Origin: an uncultured Gammaproteobacteria bacterium
Lineage (GTDB): Bacteria; Pseudomonadota; Gammaproteobacteria; Pseudomonadales; Pseudohongiellaceae
Assembly: GCA_903837345.1 (NCBI GenBank)
Contig: CAILUG010000056.1
Coordinates: 1 to 64,000, forward strand
Direction: 5' to 3'
Length of the DNA: 64,000 nt
Made by a program: the position numbers and the translations under genes. Shown here one piece after another: positions 17,042-24,884 of the stretch; within the stretch, counting starts at the first letter, position 1, and every line of letters starts with the position of its first letter. The notes beneath the pieces were generated by a model. The model saw only the letters and a list, made by a program, of their open reading frames with translations, ran no database searches and had not been told where the DNA came from.

Positions 17042-17947
17042 ATGACGATTTCGAACATCACTCCGCCGGCAACAATCGGCTTCATCGGCCTTGGCAACAT
17101 GGGCTACCCCATGGCCAAACTGCTGGCTGCTGCCGGTTATAAACTCTGCGTCAGCGATCTCAACGCCGAGGCTGTAAAAAAGTTCTGCGCTGAAACCGGC
17201 GCGCTCGCTTCGACCAGGCTGTCCGATCTGGGCCAGCAAAGTCGGGTTGTAATCACGATGCTGCCTGACGGCAAAGCCGTGCGCAAAGTGTTGATGGAAC
17301 CGGATGGAGTTGTAAGCACCCTGCAGAAAGGCGCGATATTGATCGACATGAGTTCCAGTTCGCCAGTCGACACCCGCGTGCTGGCGCAGGAATTGAAAAT
17401 CAAGGGCTTTGAGATGATCGATGCCCCGGTATCCGGTGGCGTGGTCAAGGCAGTATCAGGTGGACTTGCCATCATGGCCGGCGGCGACAGTGCTGCCATT
17501 GCGGCTTGCCAGTCGCTGCTGGAAAAAATGGGCAAGGTGTTCGCCACCGGCGGCTGTGGCTCCGGCCATGCGATGAAGGCGATCAACAATTTCCTGTCGG
17601 CCACCACGCTGGCGATCACTTCCGAGGCGGTGATTGCCGGCGAAAAATTCGGGCTTGATCCCAAAGTGATGGTCGACATCATCAACGCCTCCACTGGCCG
17701 CAGCAACAGCAGCGAACACAAATTCCCCACCTTTGTGCTGCCGCGCAAATTCACTTCCGGTTTTTATCTGTGCCTGATGGCAAAAGATTTGCGTTTTGCG
17801 AAAGCGCTGGTGGATTCGGTGCAGGAGTCCAACATCTTCGTTGATGCCATCTCCAAACTGTATGACGACGCCGAAGCCAAACTGGGCCCGATGGCCGACA
17901 ACATCGACATCCACCGTTATCTGGAACATCTCGCCGCCAAAGAGTAA
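17042..17947 (+). CDS. 3-hydroxyisobutyrate dehydrogenase-family oxidoreductase
   Basis: The protein has 301 residues. The N-terminal Rossmann motif GFIGLGNMGYPMAKLL, the substrate-binding block DAPVSGG and the catalytic Lys in GHAMKAINN place it in the beta-hydroxyacid dehydrogenase family. It should oxidise a beta-hydroxy acid, or reduce the semialdehyde, with NAD(P). It is second in the catabolic operon, with 2 nt to the next gene. In this family substrates range from 3-hydroxyisobutyrate to tartronate semialdehyde and lignin-derived intermediates, so the specific reaction is open. Confidence 0.9.
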   Translation: MTISNITPPATIGFIGLGNMGYPMAKLLAAAGYKLCVSDLNAEAVKKFCAETGALASTRLSDLGQQSRVVITMLPDGKAVRKVLMEPDGVVSTLQKGAILIDMSSSSPVDTRVLAQELKIKGFEMIDAPVSGGVVKAVSGGLAIMAGGDSAAIAACQSLLEKMGKVFATGGCGSGHAMKAINNFLSATTLAITSEAVIAGEKFGLDPKVMVDIINASTGRSNSSEHKFPTFVLPRKFTSGFYLCLMAKDLRFAKALVDSVQESNIFVDAISKLYDDAEAKLGPMADNIDIHRYLEHLAAKE

Positions 17948-17949
17948 AC

Positions 17950-18744
17950 ATGCCCACCCTGCAACCTTTCAAAGTCTACGCCATCCGCTATGCAACCGTA
18001 GCGCGCCATGCCAGCGAGAATTTCATCGGTGGCGATCCGCACGAGCGCGGCATGGACATGGATTATTTCGTCTGGGTGGCGATCAGCGACAGCAAGACCT
18101 GGGTGATCGACACCGGCTTCAACAAGGCTGCAGCCCAGAGACGCAAACGCAATTTCCTGCGTTGCCCTACCGAAGGACTCAAACTGCTGGGCGTCGATGC
18201 TGCCGGCGTGGAAGACCTGATCGTCACGCATTTGCACTACGACCACATCGGCAATTTCGATCTGTTCCCCAAGGCCCGCTTCCATCTGCAGGATGCCGAG
18301 CTCAGCTATGCCACCGGCCGCTACATGACCAAACCATTTTTCAGCGGGGCTTACGAAGTCGAGGAAGTGGTCGCGATGGTGCGCAATGTTTACGCCGGCC
18401 GCGTCAGTTTCCACGCCGGTGATGTACAGCTGGCCCCCAATATTTCCGTGCACCTGATTGGCGGCCATACCCAAGGCCTGCAATGCGTGCGCCTGTGGAC
18501 TGCCTGCGGCTGGCTGGTACTCGCCTCCGATGCCAGCCACTACCTTGCCAACATGAACGAAGGCCGCCCCTTCCCCATCGTCGCCGAAGTCACCACCATG
18601 GTGGACGGCTGGGACAAACTGCGCTCACTGGCCGATGACTCCGCCCTTGTCATCCCCGGCCATGATCCGGAAGTGATGAAACGCTTCAAGGCCCCGTCTC
18701 CCGCAATGGAAGGAATTGTTGTTAGACTTGATCAGCAAGAATAA
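17950..18744 (+). CDS. MBL-fold hydrolase, N-acyl-homoserine lactonase-like
   Basis: The protein has 264 residues. The metal motif HLHYDHIGNFD (HxHxDH), GGHTQGLQ, the bridging Asp in LASDASHY and a C-terminal GHDPEVM are all present. The overall layout resembles AttM/AiiB-type lactonases, although here it sits between a dehydrogenase and a P450. It is probably a lactone or ester hydrolase of the same catabolic route rather than a quorum-quenching enzyme. It lies 2 nt after the preceding stop, so it is surely cotranscribed. Confidence 0.87.
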   Translation: MPTLQPFKVYAIRYATVARHASENFIGGDPHERGMDMDYFVWVAISDSKTWVIDTGFNKAAAQRRKRNFLRCPTEGLKLLGVDAAGVEDLIVTHLHYDHIGNFDLFPKARFHLQDAELSYATGRYMTKPFFSGAYEVEEVVAMVRNVYAGRVSFHAGDVQLAPNISVHLIGGHTQGLQCVRLWTACGWLVLASDASHYLANMNEGRPFPIVAEVTTMVDGWDKLRSLADDSALVIPGHDPEVMKRFKAPSPAMEGIVVRLDQQE

Positions 18745-18762
18745 TTACAGAGACTGCAAACC

Positions 18763-19956
18763 ATGACACTTCCCGTCCCACCCAACTGCCCCCGCTCCGA
18801 CATGGACATCTTCTGCATGGATGCCATTCTGCACCCCGACAATTATGACGTAGTGCTGCGCGAAATGGCGCCGGTGGTGTACCTCAACAAGTACGACATG
18901 TATGTGACCGGCCGCCACGAGCACAGCCAGAAAATTCTTGCCAATGACGACCAGTTCTCGGCGTTCAAACGCCCGTTCTTCGAACCCAAATCGGTACGCG
19001 CCGACATCCTGATCACCGACGACCGTCCCAAGCATCCGCGCGTGCGACGTCCGATCCAGCGCGCCATGTCACCCGCAGTAATGCGGGAAATGAAGGAGCA
19101 ATTCACGGCAGAGGCGGAAAGGCTGGTGGCCGGAATCATGGCCAAAGGCACTGTTGAACTCGAAGGACGCCGCGACCTGGTCGGCAAATATGTGCTGAAA
19201 GTATTTCCCGATGTGATCGGCCTGCCGGCAGCAGGTCGTGAAAACCTGCTCGACTATGGTGATGTGGTCTTCAATACCTTCGGCCCCGAGAACGAGCTCT
19301 ACCATCAAACCCTGTCCAGGGCCGGCCCGGTGCTGGAGTGGGTCGTGCAGGCCTGCAAACGCGAAAACCTGGCTCCCGGAATGATGGGCGTCAAAATGTA
19401 CGAAGCAGCGGATACCGGTGAAATCACCCATGACGAAGCCATGCTGCTGGTGCTGTCGATCCTCTCGGCCGGCAGTGATTCCACCATCGTGTCGCTGATG
19501 AACACGTTGGCGGCGTTCGCCAAATTCCCGGAACAATGGCAGCATCTGCGCAACAATCCGGCCCTGATGCGCACCGTGCTGGAAGAAAGCCTGCGTTATG
19601 AATCCATCACCCGCTTCCTGGGCCGTGGCGTGATCAGTGATTTTGATATTGAAGGCGTGATCGTGCCGGCCGAAGCCAAGATTGGAGCCATGATGTATGC
19701 CGCTGGCCGCGACCCGCGCCGCTGGGACCATGCCGACCAGTTCGACATCACCCGTCAGGTGGTTGGTCACATCGGCTTTGGCACCGGTATCCATGCCTGT
19801 GTGGGCCAGTCAGTGGCACGTCTGGAAGCTGAATGTCTGTTTGGCGCCCTGGTCAAGCGGGTGTCCAGCATTGAAGTGCTGGGCGAAGCCAAACCCATCA
19901 TCAATAATATTGCGCATGGCGCCTTCGGGTTACCACTGCGTTTGCATGCTGTGTAA
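18763..19956 (+). CDS. Cytochrome P450 (CYP199-like, soluble bacterial)
   Basis: The protein has 397 residues. The heme ligand is Cys346 in FGTGIHACVGQ, the I-helix has AGSDST (236-241) and the ExxR motif is Glu275-Ser-Leu-Arg278. No membrane anchor is visible, as in class I bacterial P450s that take electrons from a ferredoxin and its reductase. None of those partners is encoded nearby. Its general shape resembles CYP199-type enzymes that O-demethylate para-substituted benzoates, but the subfamily is a guess. It ends the four-gene operon and would supply hydroxylation or demethylation. Confidence 0.9.
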   Translation: MTLPVPPNCPRSDMDIFCMDAILHPDNYDVVLREMAPVVYLNKYDMYVTGRHEHSQKILANDDQFSAFKRPFFEPKSVRADILITDDRPKHPRVRRPIQRAMSPAVMREMKEQFTAEAERLVAGIMAKGTVELEGRRDLVGKYVLKVFPDVIGLPAAGRENLLDYGDVVFNTFGPENELYHQTLSRAGPVLEWVVQACKRENLAPGMMGVKMYEAADTGEITHDEAMLLVLSILSAGSDSTIVSLMNTLAAFAKFPEQWQHLRNNPALMRTVLEESLRYESITRFLGRGVISDFDIEGVIVPAEAKIGAMMYAAGRDPRRWDHADQFDITRQVVGHIGFGTGIHACVGQSVARLEAECLFGALVKRVSSIEVLGEAKPIINNIAHGAFGLPLRLHAV

Positions 19957-19993
19957 AAGAACCCGCCGTCGCCGCTGAAGTACAGGGTGTTCA

Positions 19994-20524
19994 ATGCGAA
20001 ACAAAGCCATAAGCATACGACCAGCCATGCGTGGAGACTTCGACGCTATCGAAGCTGTGCACCAGGCTGCCTTTTCCGTGTCGGATTTCGGCTATAACGG
20101 CGAAGGACTGCTGGCGCGTCAGCTGCATGAGACAGGTGATGCAGTGGTATCACTGCTGGCTGAAGTCGAGGGAACTCCAGTTGGCCATGTTCTGTTCAGT
20201 CACATACGTGTGGAAGCTGATGGACATCCACTGGTAGCCGCCGCACTGGCTCCGCTCGGCGTGGTGCCTGAGTGGCAGGATCGTGGCATTGGCGCCGATC
20301 TGATCAAGGCCGGACTGGCTGCTCTCAAACCGCAGGGTGTACAGCTGGTTTTCGTAGTGGGCAACACCACCTACTACCCACGCTTCGGCTTCAAAGTGGA
20401 ACTGGCCAAACCGTTTGACTCTCCTTACACCGGCCCGTATTTCATGGCGCTGTCGCTGGATTCAAATCTGCTTATCCCGGAAAAAGGCAGCGCCGAATTT
20501 GCGCCGGCCTTCGCCAACTTCTAG
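19994..20524 (+). CDS. GNAT-family N-acetyltransferase (YhbS-like)
   Basis: The protein has 176 residues. The acetyl-CoA binding segment LGVVPEWQDRGIGADLIKAGL has the Q/RxxGxG/A signature, followed by VFVVGNTTYYPRFGF, typical of YhbS-like members. The acceptor cannot be told from the sequence. It follows the P450 gene by 37 nt on the same strand and may be cotranscribed. About 100 nt downstream lies the terminator of the opposing small peptide gene. Confidence 0.87.
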   Translation: MRNKAISIRPAMRGDFDAIEAVHQAAFSVSDFGYNGEGLLARQLHETGDAVVSLLAEVEGTPVGHVLFSHIRVEADGHPLVAAALAPLGVVPEWQDRGIGADLIKAGLAALKPQGVQLVFVVGNTTYYPRFGFKVELAKPFDSPYTGPYFMALSLDSNLLIPEKGSAEFAPAFANF

Positions 20525-20623
20525 TCATCAACCGTATCCAGTACTGCCAGCGCCCGCGGCGTTCGAAGCGGCCTCACCAGAACAGCGCCAATTACTGACC
20601 AGTAGCATCATGTTCCGTTCATG

Positions 20624-20655
20624 AAAAAAAGAAGGGAGCCACGCGGGCTCCCTTC
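20624..20655 (-). terminator. Intrinsic terminator of the 24-aa peptide gene
   Basis: On the minus strand a 10-bp stem (GAAGGGAGCC with GGCTCCCTTC, 20655-20646 with 20640-20631) is followed directly by CTTTTTTT. It lies 45 nt after the peptide stop codon. A separate 16-bp perfect palindrome, CAGTTCCATGGAACTG, lies between them at 20665-20680. Confidence 0.92.
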
Positions 20656-20700
20656 AGTGATTGGCAGTTCCATGGAACTGTCAAAAGACAGAGGCTGTTA

Positions 20701-20775
20701 CTACGAAGCGGCTGTCGCTGCTTGCATTGTTACATATCCCGTATCCATCTGGAACTTACACATACCACTAGACAT
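20701..20775 (-). CDS. 24-residue peptide gene with full expression signals
   Basis: The frame runs from ATG at 20775 to TAG at 20701 and encodes 24 residues. It begins MSSGMCKFQMD, has one Cys (position 6), one Tyr (position 14), four Met, and ends in an Ala-rich tail (AATAAS). I do not recognise the family. The length matches PqqA, but the Glu-xxx-Tyr pair that PQQ is made from is absent. What makes it convincing is the context: a TTGACA promoter with 17-nt spacing, a dyad-symmetric operator, a 13-nt perfect anti-16S sequence 7 nt before the ATG, and a strong terminator. No maturation enzyme is adjacent; the nearest same-strand gene is an MFS transporter upstream. It could be a modified-peptide precursor, a small regulatory protein or a leader peptide. 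Confidence 0.68.
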   Translation of the reverse strand: MSSGMCKFQMDTGYVTMQAATAAS

Positions 20776-20776
20776 T

Positions 20777-20789
20777 GGATCACCTCCTT
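20777..20789 (-). promoter_or_regulatory. Full-length Shine-Dalgarno of the peptide gene
   Basis: AAGGAGGTGATCC on the minus strand is the exact complement of the 16S rRNA 3' end over 13 nt. The AGGAGG core is 7 nt from the ATG, the ideal distance. So long a match is rare and implies very strong translation initiation. Confidence 0.9.
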
Positions 20790-20803
20790 TACCTGCGTTG
20801 TTG

Positions 20804-20835
20804 AACATGGGTAAAGGCTAGCCAACGCCCATGTT
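20804..20835 (-). promoter_or_regulatory. 32-bp dyad-symmetric operator over the peptide promoter
   Basis: Outer arms AACATGGG (20804-20811) and CCCATGTT (20828-20835) and a central GGCTAGCC (20816-20823) share one symmetry centre at 20819.5. The dyad covers the -10 hexamer and the likely start site, where a repressor dimer would block transcription. The regulator is unknown. Confidence 0.65.
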
Positions 20836-20843
20836 GCTGTCAA
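20815..20843 (-). promoter_or_regulatory. Sigma-70-type promoter of the peptide gene
   Basis: TTGACA (20843-20838) is a perfect -35 box; 17 nt later TAGCCT (20820-20815) is a partial -10 box (three of six consensus bases). Transcription would begin near 20808, giving a leader of about 33 nt. Confidence 0.65.
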
Positions 20844-20918
20844 CGCATCCTCAACAAAATTTTGATTTTGCCTTTACTCCCATCTCTTGAGTTATCGGCC
20901 TTGAAGCCTGAACAACAA

Positions 20919-22169
20919 CTAGCGTCCGGTTTTGTGTTTCAGTGCCAGCAGTGCAACCAGCGTTACCAGACCGGCTCCGCTCAGATAGTAGCCCACTGCT
21001 GCGATACCAAACCTGGCGGCCAGCGCGGTGGCGATATAGGGTGCCAGCGAACCTCCGAGAATGCCTGCAAAATTGAATGCCAGCGAAGCGCCCGTATAAC
21101 GCACCGCAGTAGGGAAAGTATCAGCGAGGGCAGTGCCGAGTGGTCCATAGGTAAGTCCCATGGCTGCCAGGCCCAGCGACAGCATCAGCAACACACTGCC
21201 CTTGTCTCCGGCACTGAACAGCGATCCGAAGGCAAGACCGTACACGATGATTGCCAGCGTGGCAGCAATCAGCATGGGCATGCTGCCAATGCGCCCGGCT
21301 ATCCTGGCAGACAATGGAATGCCAAGTCCGAAAAAAACCACTGCGATGATCTGCAGGATCAGGAAGTCCTGACGCACATAGCCGAGACTTTGCGTGCCAT
21401 AGCTCAGCGTAAACACTGTCATCAGATAGAAGATCGCAAAGGTAGTAACAGCAGCCAGTGTCGCCAGCACCAGCACAGCAGCGTGGTCGCGCATTACGGT
21501 GATGAGAGGCACTTCCACGCGTTCGTTGCGATCCAGCGCTTCCTGGAAGGCTGGCGTTTCAGTGAGTTGCAGCCGCACATAAAGCCCGACAAATACCAGC
21601 AGCAAACTGGCCAGAAACGGAATGCGCCAACCCCAGCCGAGAAACTGCTTGTCATCCAGCATGGTGCCCAGCAACACGAACAAGCCGTTGGCAACAATGA
21701 AACCTATCGGCGCGCCCAACTGCGGGAACATGCCATACCACTCACGTTTTCCTGCAGGAGCATTTTCCGTGGCGAGCAATACTGCTCCACCCCATTCTCC
21801 ACCCAAGCCTATGCCTTGCCCGAACCGGCACAATGCCAAAAGTGCCGGAGCCGCCACACCGATGCTGGCATAGGTCGGCAACAAGCCAATGCACACGGTG
21901 GAAAGTCCCATCGTCAGCAACGCCGCCACCAATGTGGCTTTGCGGCCGATGCGATCACCGAAATGTCCGAACACTGCCGAGCCAACCGGACGCGCCAGGA
22001 AAGCCAGCGCAAAAGTAGCCAGCGACTGCAAGGTGGCAGTGGCGGGATTACTGCCCGGAAAAAACAAGGCAGGAAACACCAGAACCGCAGCCGTGCCGTA
22101 GATGTAGAAGTCGTAAAATTCGATGGTGGTGCCGATAAGGCTGGCAAACAGGATATGACGATGATTCAT
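20919..22169 (-). CDS. MFS transporter, metabolite:H+ symporter type
   Basis: The protein has 416 residues and about 12 membrane helices. The start, IGTTIEFYDFYIYGTAAVLVF, and the loop motif GDRIGRKATL are typical of the ShiA/ProP-like metabolite:H+ symporter family, as is FGQGIGLGGEWGGA. Substrates of relatives include shikimate, proline/betaine, citrate and alpha-ketoglutarate. Its ATG overlaps the stop of the hybrid kinase gene by 4 nt, so kinase and transporter are one operon. That suggests the kinase senses the same ligand the transporter imports. Confidence 0.9.
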   Translation of the reverse strand: MNHRHILFASLIGTTIEFYDFYIYGTAAVLVFPALFFPGSNPATATLQSLATFALAFLARPVGSAVFGHFGDRIGRKATLVAALLTMGLSTVCIGLLPTYASIGVAAPALLALCRFGQGIGLGGEWGGAVLLATENAPAGKREWYGMFPQLGAPIGFIVANGLFVLLGTMLDDKQFLGWGWRIPFLASLLLVFVGLYVRLQLTETPAFQEALDRNERVEVPLITVMRDHAAVLVLATLAAVTTFAIFYLMTVFTLSYGTQSLGYVRQDFLILQIIAVVFFGLGIPLSARIAGRIGSMPMLIAATLAIIVYGLAFGSLFSAGDKGSVLLMLSLGLAAMGLTYGPLGTALADTFPTAVRYTGASLAFNFAGILGGSLAPYIATALAARFGIAAVGYYLSGAGLVTLVALLALKHKTGR

Positions 22170-24844
22170 GAGCTGGAGACAGGTTGTTCCTGGATCAGGT
22201 TTTTGATGCTGGCAAGCAGTGTAGCCGGCGAATAGGGTTTGGCAAGGAAGACAGCACGCTCCTGCATCAGCTCACTCAACGCCATTTCGTCGTTGGCATA
22301 GCCGGAAGTGAACAGCACCGGGGTGCCGGGGAACAGGCTCTGGAATTGTTCACCCAGCTTGATGCCACTGATGTCGCCCAGCACCACGTCCGTGAACAAC
22401 AGATCAATCTTGCCGACATGCTGTCTGACCAGTTGCATGGCTCGCTCGCCGGAATCACATTCGATTACGTTGATGCCCATGCCCTGCAACACCAGACTGG
22501 CAAAACTGCGCACTTCATGCTCGTCTTCCACCACCAGTACCGTGAGTGGTCCGTAGCTTGCCAGGTCTGCATCGGTCAGGGTTTCGGCAACTTCGGCAGC
22601 CTTGGCAGTCGTGATTGGCAAATACAGTGTGAAACTGGTTCCAACATTGTGTTCGGAACGGAAAGTTATAGCGCCATTGCATTGTTTGATGATGCCGTAA
22701 ACAGTAGCCAGACCGAAACCGGTTCCGCGCTCACCCTTGGTGGTGAAGAACGGCTCAAATATCTTGCTTTGCACGTCCATGCCCATTCCGATGCCGTTAT
22801 CGCTCACCTCCAGCCTGATGTAACTGCCTTTCTCCAGATTGAGCTGGCCAGCTTCTTCGGCATTGATCTGACAATGTCCGGTGGCAATCTGGAACTCGCC
22901 TCCGCCAGGCATTGCGTCTCTGGCATTGGCAACCAGGTTCATCAGCACCTGATGCAATTGGCCAGAGTCAGCCATTGTCATTACCGGCTCTCTGCACAAG
23001 AAAGTATGCAGGGTTACTTTTTCGCCCAGCAGGCGGCGGAACATGGACGCCGAATCCGCAATGATCCTGTTCACATCAAGCGGCTCCATTTTCACCATGC
23101 GACGACGGCTGAATGTCAGCAACTGGTTGGTGAGTTCCCCTGCACGCGAACAGGCGTGGTTGATTTCCCTGTAGACGTTGATCTGCTGGTCATCCTGTGC
23201 GGCATTTTGCAGCAACAGTTCGCTGTAGCCGTTTATCACGGTCAACAAATTATTGAAATCGTGGGCAATCGCGCCGGAAAAGCGGCCAATGGATTCCAGC
23301 CTTTGCGAATGCTGCAGTTGCTGCTCCATGAGTTCCTTTTCCTTGGCAATGCGCTTGCGTTCAGTGATATCGACCAGCGTCACCTGCAGGAGCAGGTCAT
23401 TGCCAAAAATGATTGGCACCATATGGGTTTCGGCATCCCATAGCGTGCCGTCGGGGCGTTGCATCAGCCAGTCGGTGACCAAAGGCTTCCTGTCTGATTT
23501 CAGCCGCTCATGCACGGCATCCATACATTCACTGGTTGTACGGCCGTCAGGCTGGACCGGGGCTGAAACGGCCAGTGGAGTCTTGCCAATCAGCTCCTCG
23601 ACTTTCTGGAAGCCCATCAAACGCACGGCAACATTGTTGACATCGACAATTTTCCGGATATCCAGATTGAAGATGACTTCCGCAAACTGTGATTGGGAGA
23701 ATATCTGGTTCCGTACCTGTTCCGACTGTCTCACTTTTCGTTGCAGGAGGTTGGTCCTTGCGTAAGCCAGCATCAGCGCCCCGGCAACCAGGAACATCAG
23801 CAGTGCCAGTGCGCCCCGATGCTGCTGCACAAACTGGCTGACGGTAACCTCGCCGTATCCGGCAAATGGCGCCACCTTCAGTTCTTTCATCAGGTCGGCC
23901 ACCGCATCATATTCAAGCGGTGCAGTAAAACTGCCGACATTGATGGCTTTGGCCTCTTCACTACCGGGCTTTATGGAAAGCAGGGCAATCATCAGGCGTG
24001 AAACCAGGCGTTCGTCATCCATGTCAACCTGGGCAAAAGCGACTTCAGGATAGATGCGAGTGCTGAAATCCACCGGGTACCTGGCGTCGCTGTACGGATT
24101 CGGCAGCTTCAGCACACGCAGTGGCACCGCGCATTCGCCACGGTAATGCTCGAAAAAGCTGGTAGGCAAGACGCCGATTTCGGTGTTGCCGTTGCACACG
24201 CCATTCACTATGTCCTGATAGGAAAAATCGAAGTTCAATGCGGCAAAATCGTTTTCAGTGATGCCGATATCGTGCCATTCACGCAAGGCTGCCAGCCAGC
24301 CGCCCAGGGCCAACCGCGACAATGCTCTTACCTTGTGCCGGCGCGCATCGCCCAAAGTCTGCAAATCAAGGCGGTCTGCGCGCACGAAAACAGAGCTGGC
24401 CAGCCATGGAAACATCCGGCCATTCACCTCCTGGGTTACTGTTGCTATCGGACGCAACTGGTGACGCTGGTAAAGCTGGACGTAGGCTACCGGTGTGACA
24501 AACGCGAATTGCACGGAGCGGACATCGACGGCAGCAATCATGGCGTCGATGGAGTCATAGGTGATTACATTGAAATGGTAACCAGGGATCTGGCTGTCGA
24601 GATAGTTGCTGAATATCGTGGTGTTGCCACTTCCGCTCAATCCGATCTGGCCACCCACAAATCCGATATTGAGGGTTTGCGGGTTGAGGTTTTGCGTTTG
24701 TACACTTTGCGCTTGTACACTTTGCGCTTGTACACTTTGCGCTTGTACACTTTGCGCTTGTATAACAGTGGCTGTCAGGCAACAGACCAATGCAAGCACT
24801 TGCAGGCAGCATTTCAATACAGGATTTTTGTAATCTGCCCGCAT
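22166..24844 (-). CDS. Hybrid histidine kinase with PhnD-like periplasmic sensor
   Basis: The protein has 892 residues from the ATG at 24844. The frame is open further up to a GTG at 24904, but that would overlap the preceding cyclophilin gene. In order it has a signal peptide, a five-residue repeat tract (VQAQS), a PhnD-like substrate-binding domain (LNIGFVGGQIG, NGVCNGNTEIGVLP), a membrane helix (ALLMFLVAGALMLAYAR), a PAS domain, HisKA with His528 (GAIAHDFNNLL), HATPase (NARDAMPGG, GTGFGLATVYG) and a C-terminal receiver with Asp819 (LLFTDVVLG). It should bind a ligand in the periplasm and relay phosphate to a partner. No DNA-binding output is adjacent; the MFS transporter is coupled downstream. 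Confidence 0.9.
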   Translation of the reverse strand: MRADYKNPVLKCCLQVLALVCCLTATVIQAQSVQAQSVQAQSVQAQSVQTQNLNPQTLNIGFVGGQIGLSGSGNTTIFSNYLDSQIPGYHFNVITYDSIDAMIAAVDVRSVQFAFVTPVAYVQLYQRHQLRPIATVTQEVNGRMFPWLASSVFVRADRLDLQTLGDARRHKVRALSRLALGGWLAALREWHDIGITENDFAALNFDFSYQDIVNGVCNGNTEIGVLPTSFFEHYRGECAVPLRVLKLPNPYSDARYPVDFSTRIYPEVAFAQVDMDDERLVSRLMIALLSIKPGSEEAKAINVGSFTAPLEYDAVADLMKELKVAPFAGYGEVTVSQFVQQHRGALALLMFLVAGALMLAYARTNLLQRKVRQSEQVRNQIFSQSQFAEVIFNLDIRKIVDVNNVAVRLMGFQKVEELIGKTPLAVSAPVQPDGRTTSECMDAVHERLKSDRKPLVTDWLMQRPDGTLWDAETHMVPIIFGNDLLLQVTLVDITERKRIAKEKELMEQQLQHSQRLESIGRFSGAIAHDFNNLLTVINGYSELLLQNAAQDDQQINVYREINHACSRAGELTNQLLTFSRRRMVKMEPLDVNRIIADSASMFRRLLGEKVTLHTFLCREPVMTMADSGQLHQVLMNLVANARDAMPGGGEFQIATGHCQINAEEAGQLNLEKGSYIRLEVSDNGIGMGMDVQSKIFEPFFTTKGERGTGFGLATVYGIIKQCNGAITFRSEHNVGTSFTLYLPITTAKAAEVAETLTDADLASYGPLTVLVVEDEHEVRSFASLVLQGMGINVIECDSGERAMQLVRQHVGKIDLLFTDVVLGDISGIKLGEQFQSLFPGTPVLFTSGYANDEMALSELMQERAVFLAKPYSPATLLASIKNLIQEQPVSSS
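24691..24765. repeat. 15-bp coding minisatellite, five units
   Basis: The unit TTTGCGCTTGTACAC occurs three times perfectly and twice with changes. On the minus strand it encodes VQAQS repeats straight after the signal peptide of the hybrid kinase. Its length is a multiple of three, so gain or loss of units keeps the frame. Confidence 0.95.
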
Positions 24845-24884
24845 GCGGATCAATCGCGCTGGTGGAACTTCATGAAATGGATGT

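Noticed and set aside
20701-20775. PqqA as the identity of the 24-aa peptide
   Set aside because: Length fits, but there is no Glu-xxx-Tyr pair and no pqqB-E genes are nearby.
20862-22235. A 457-codon plus-strand frame across the MFS gene
   Set aside because: Composition is Gln/His/Ser-rich and without motifs; it is the antisense shadow of a well-defined transporter.
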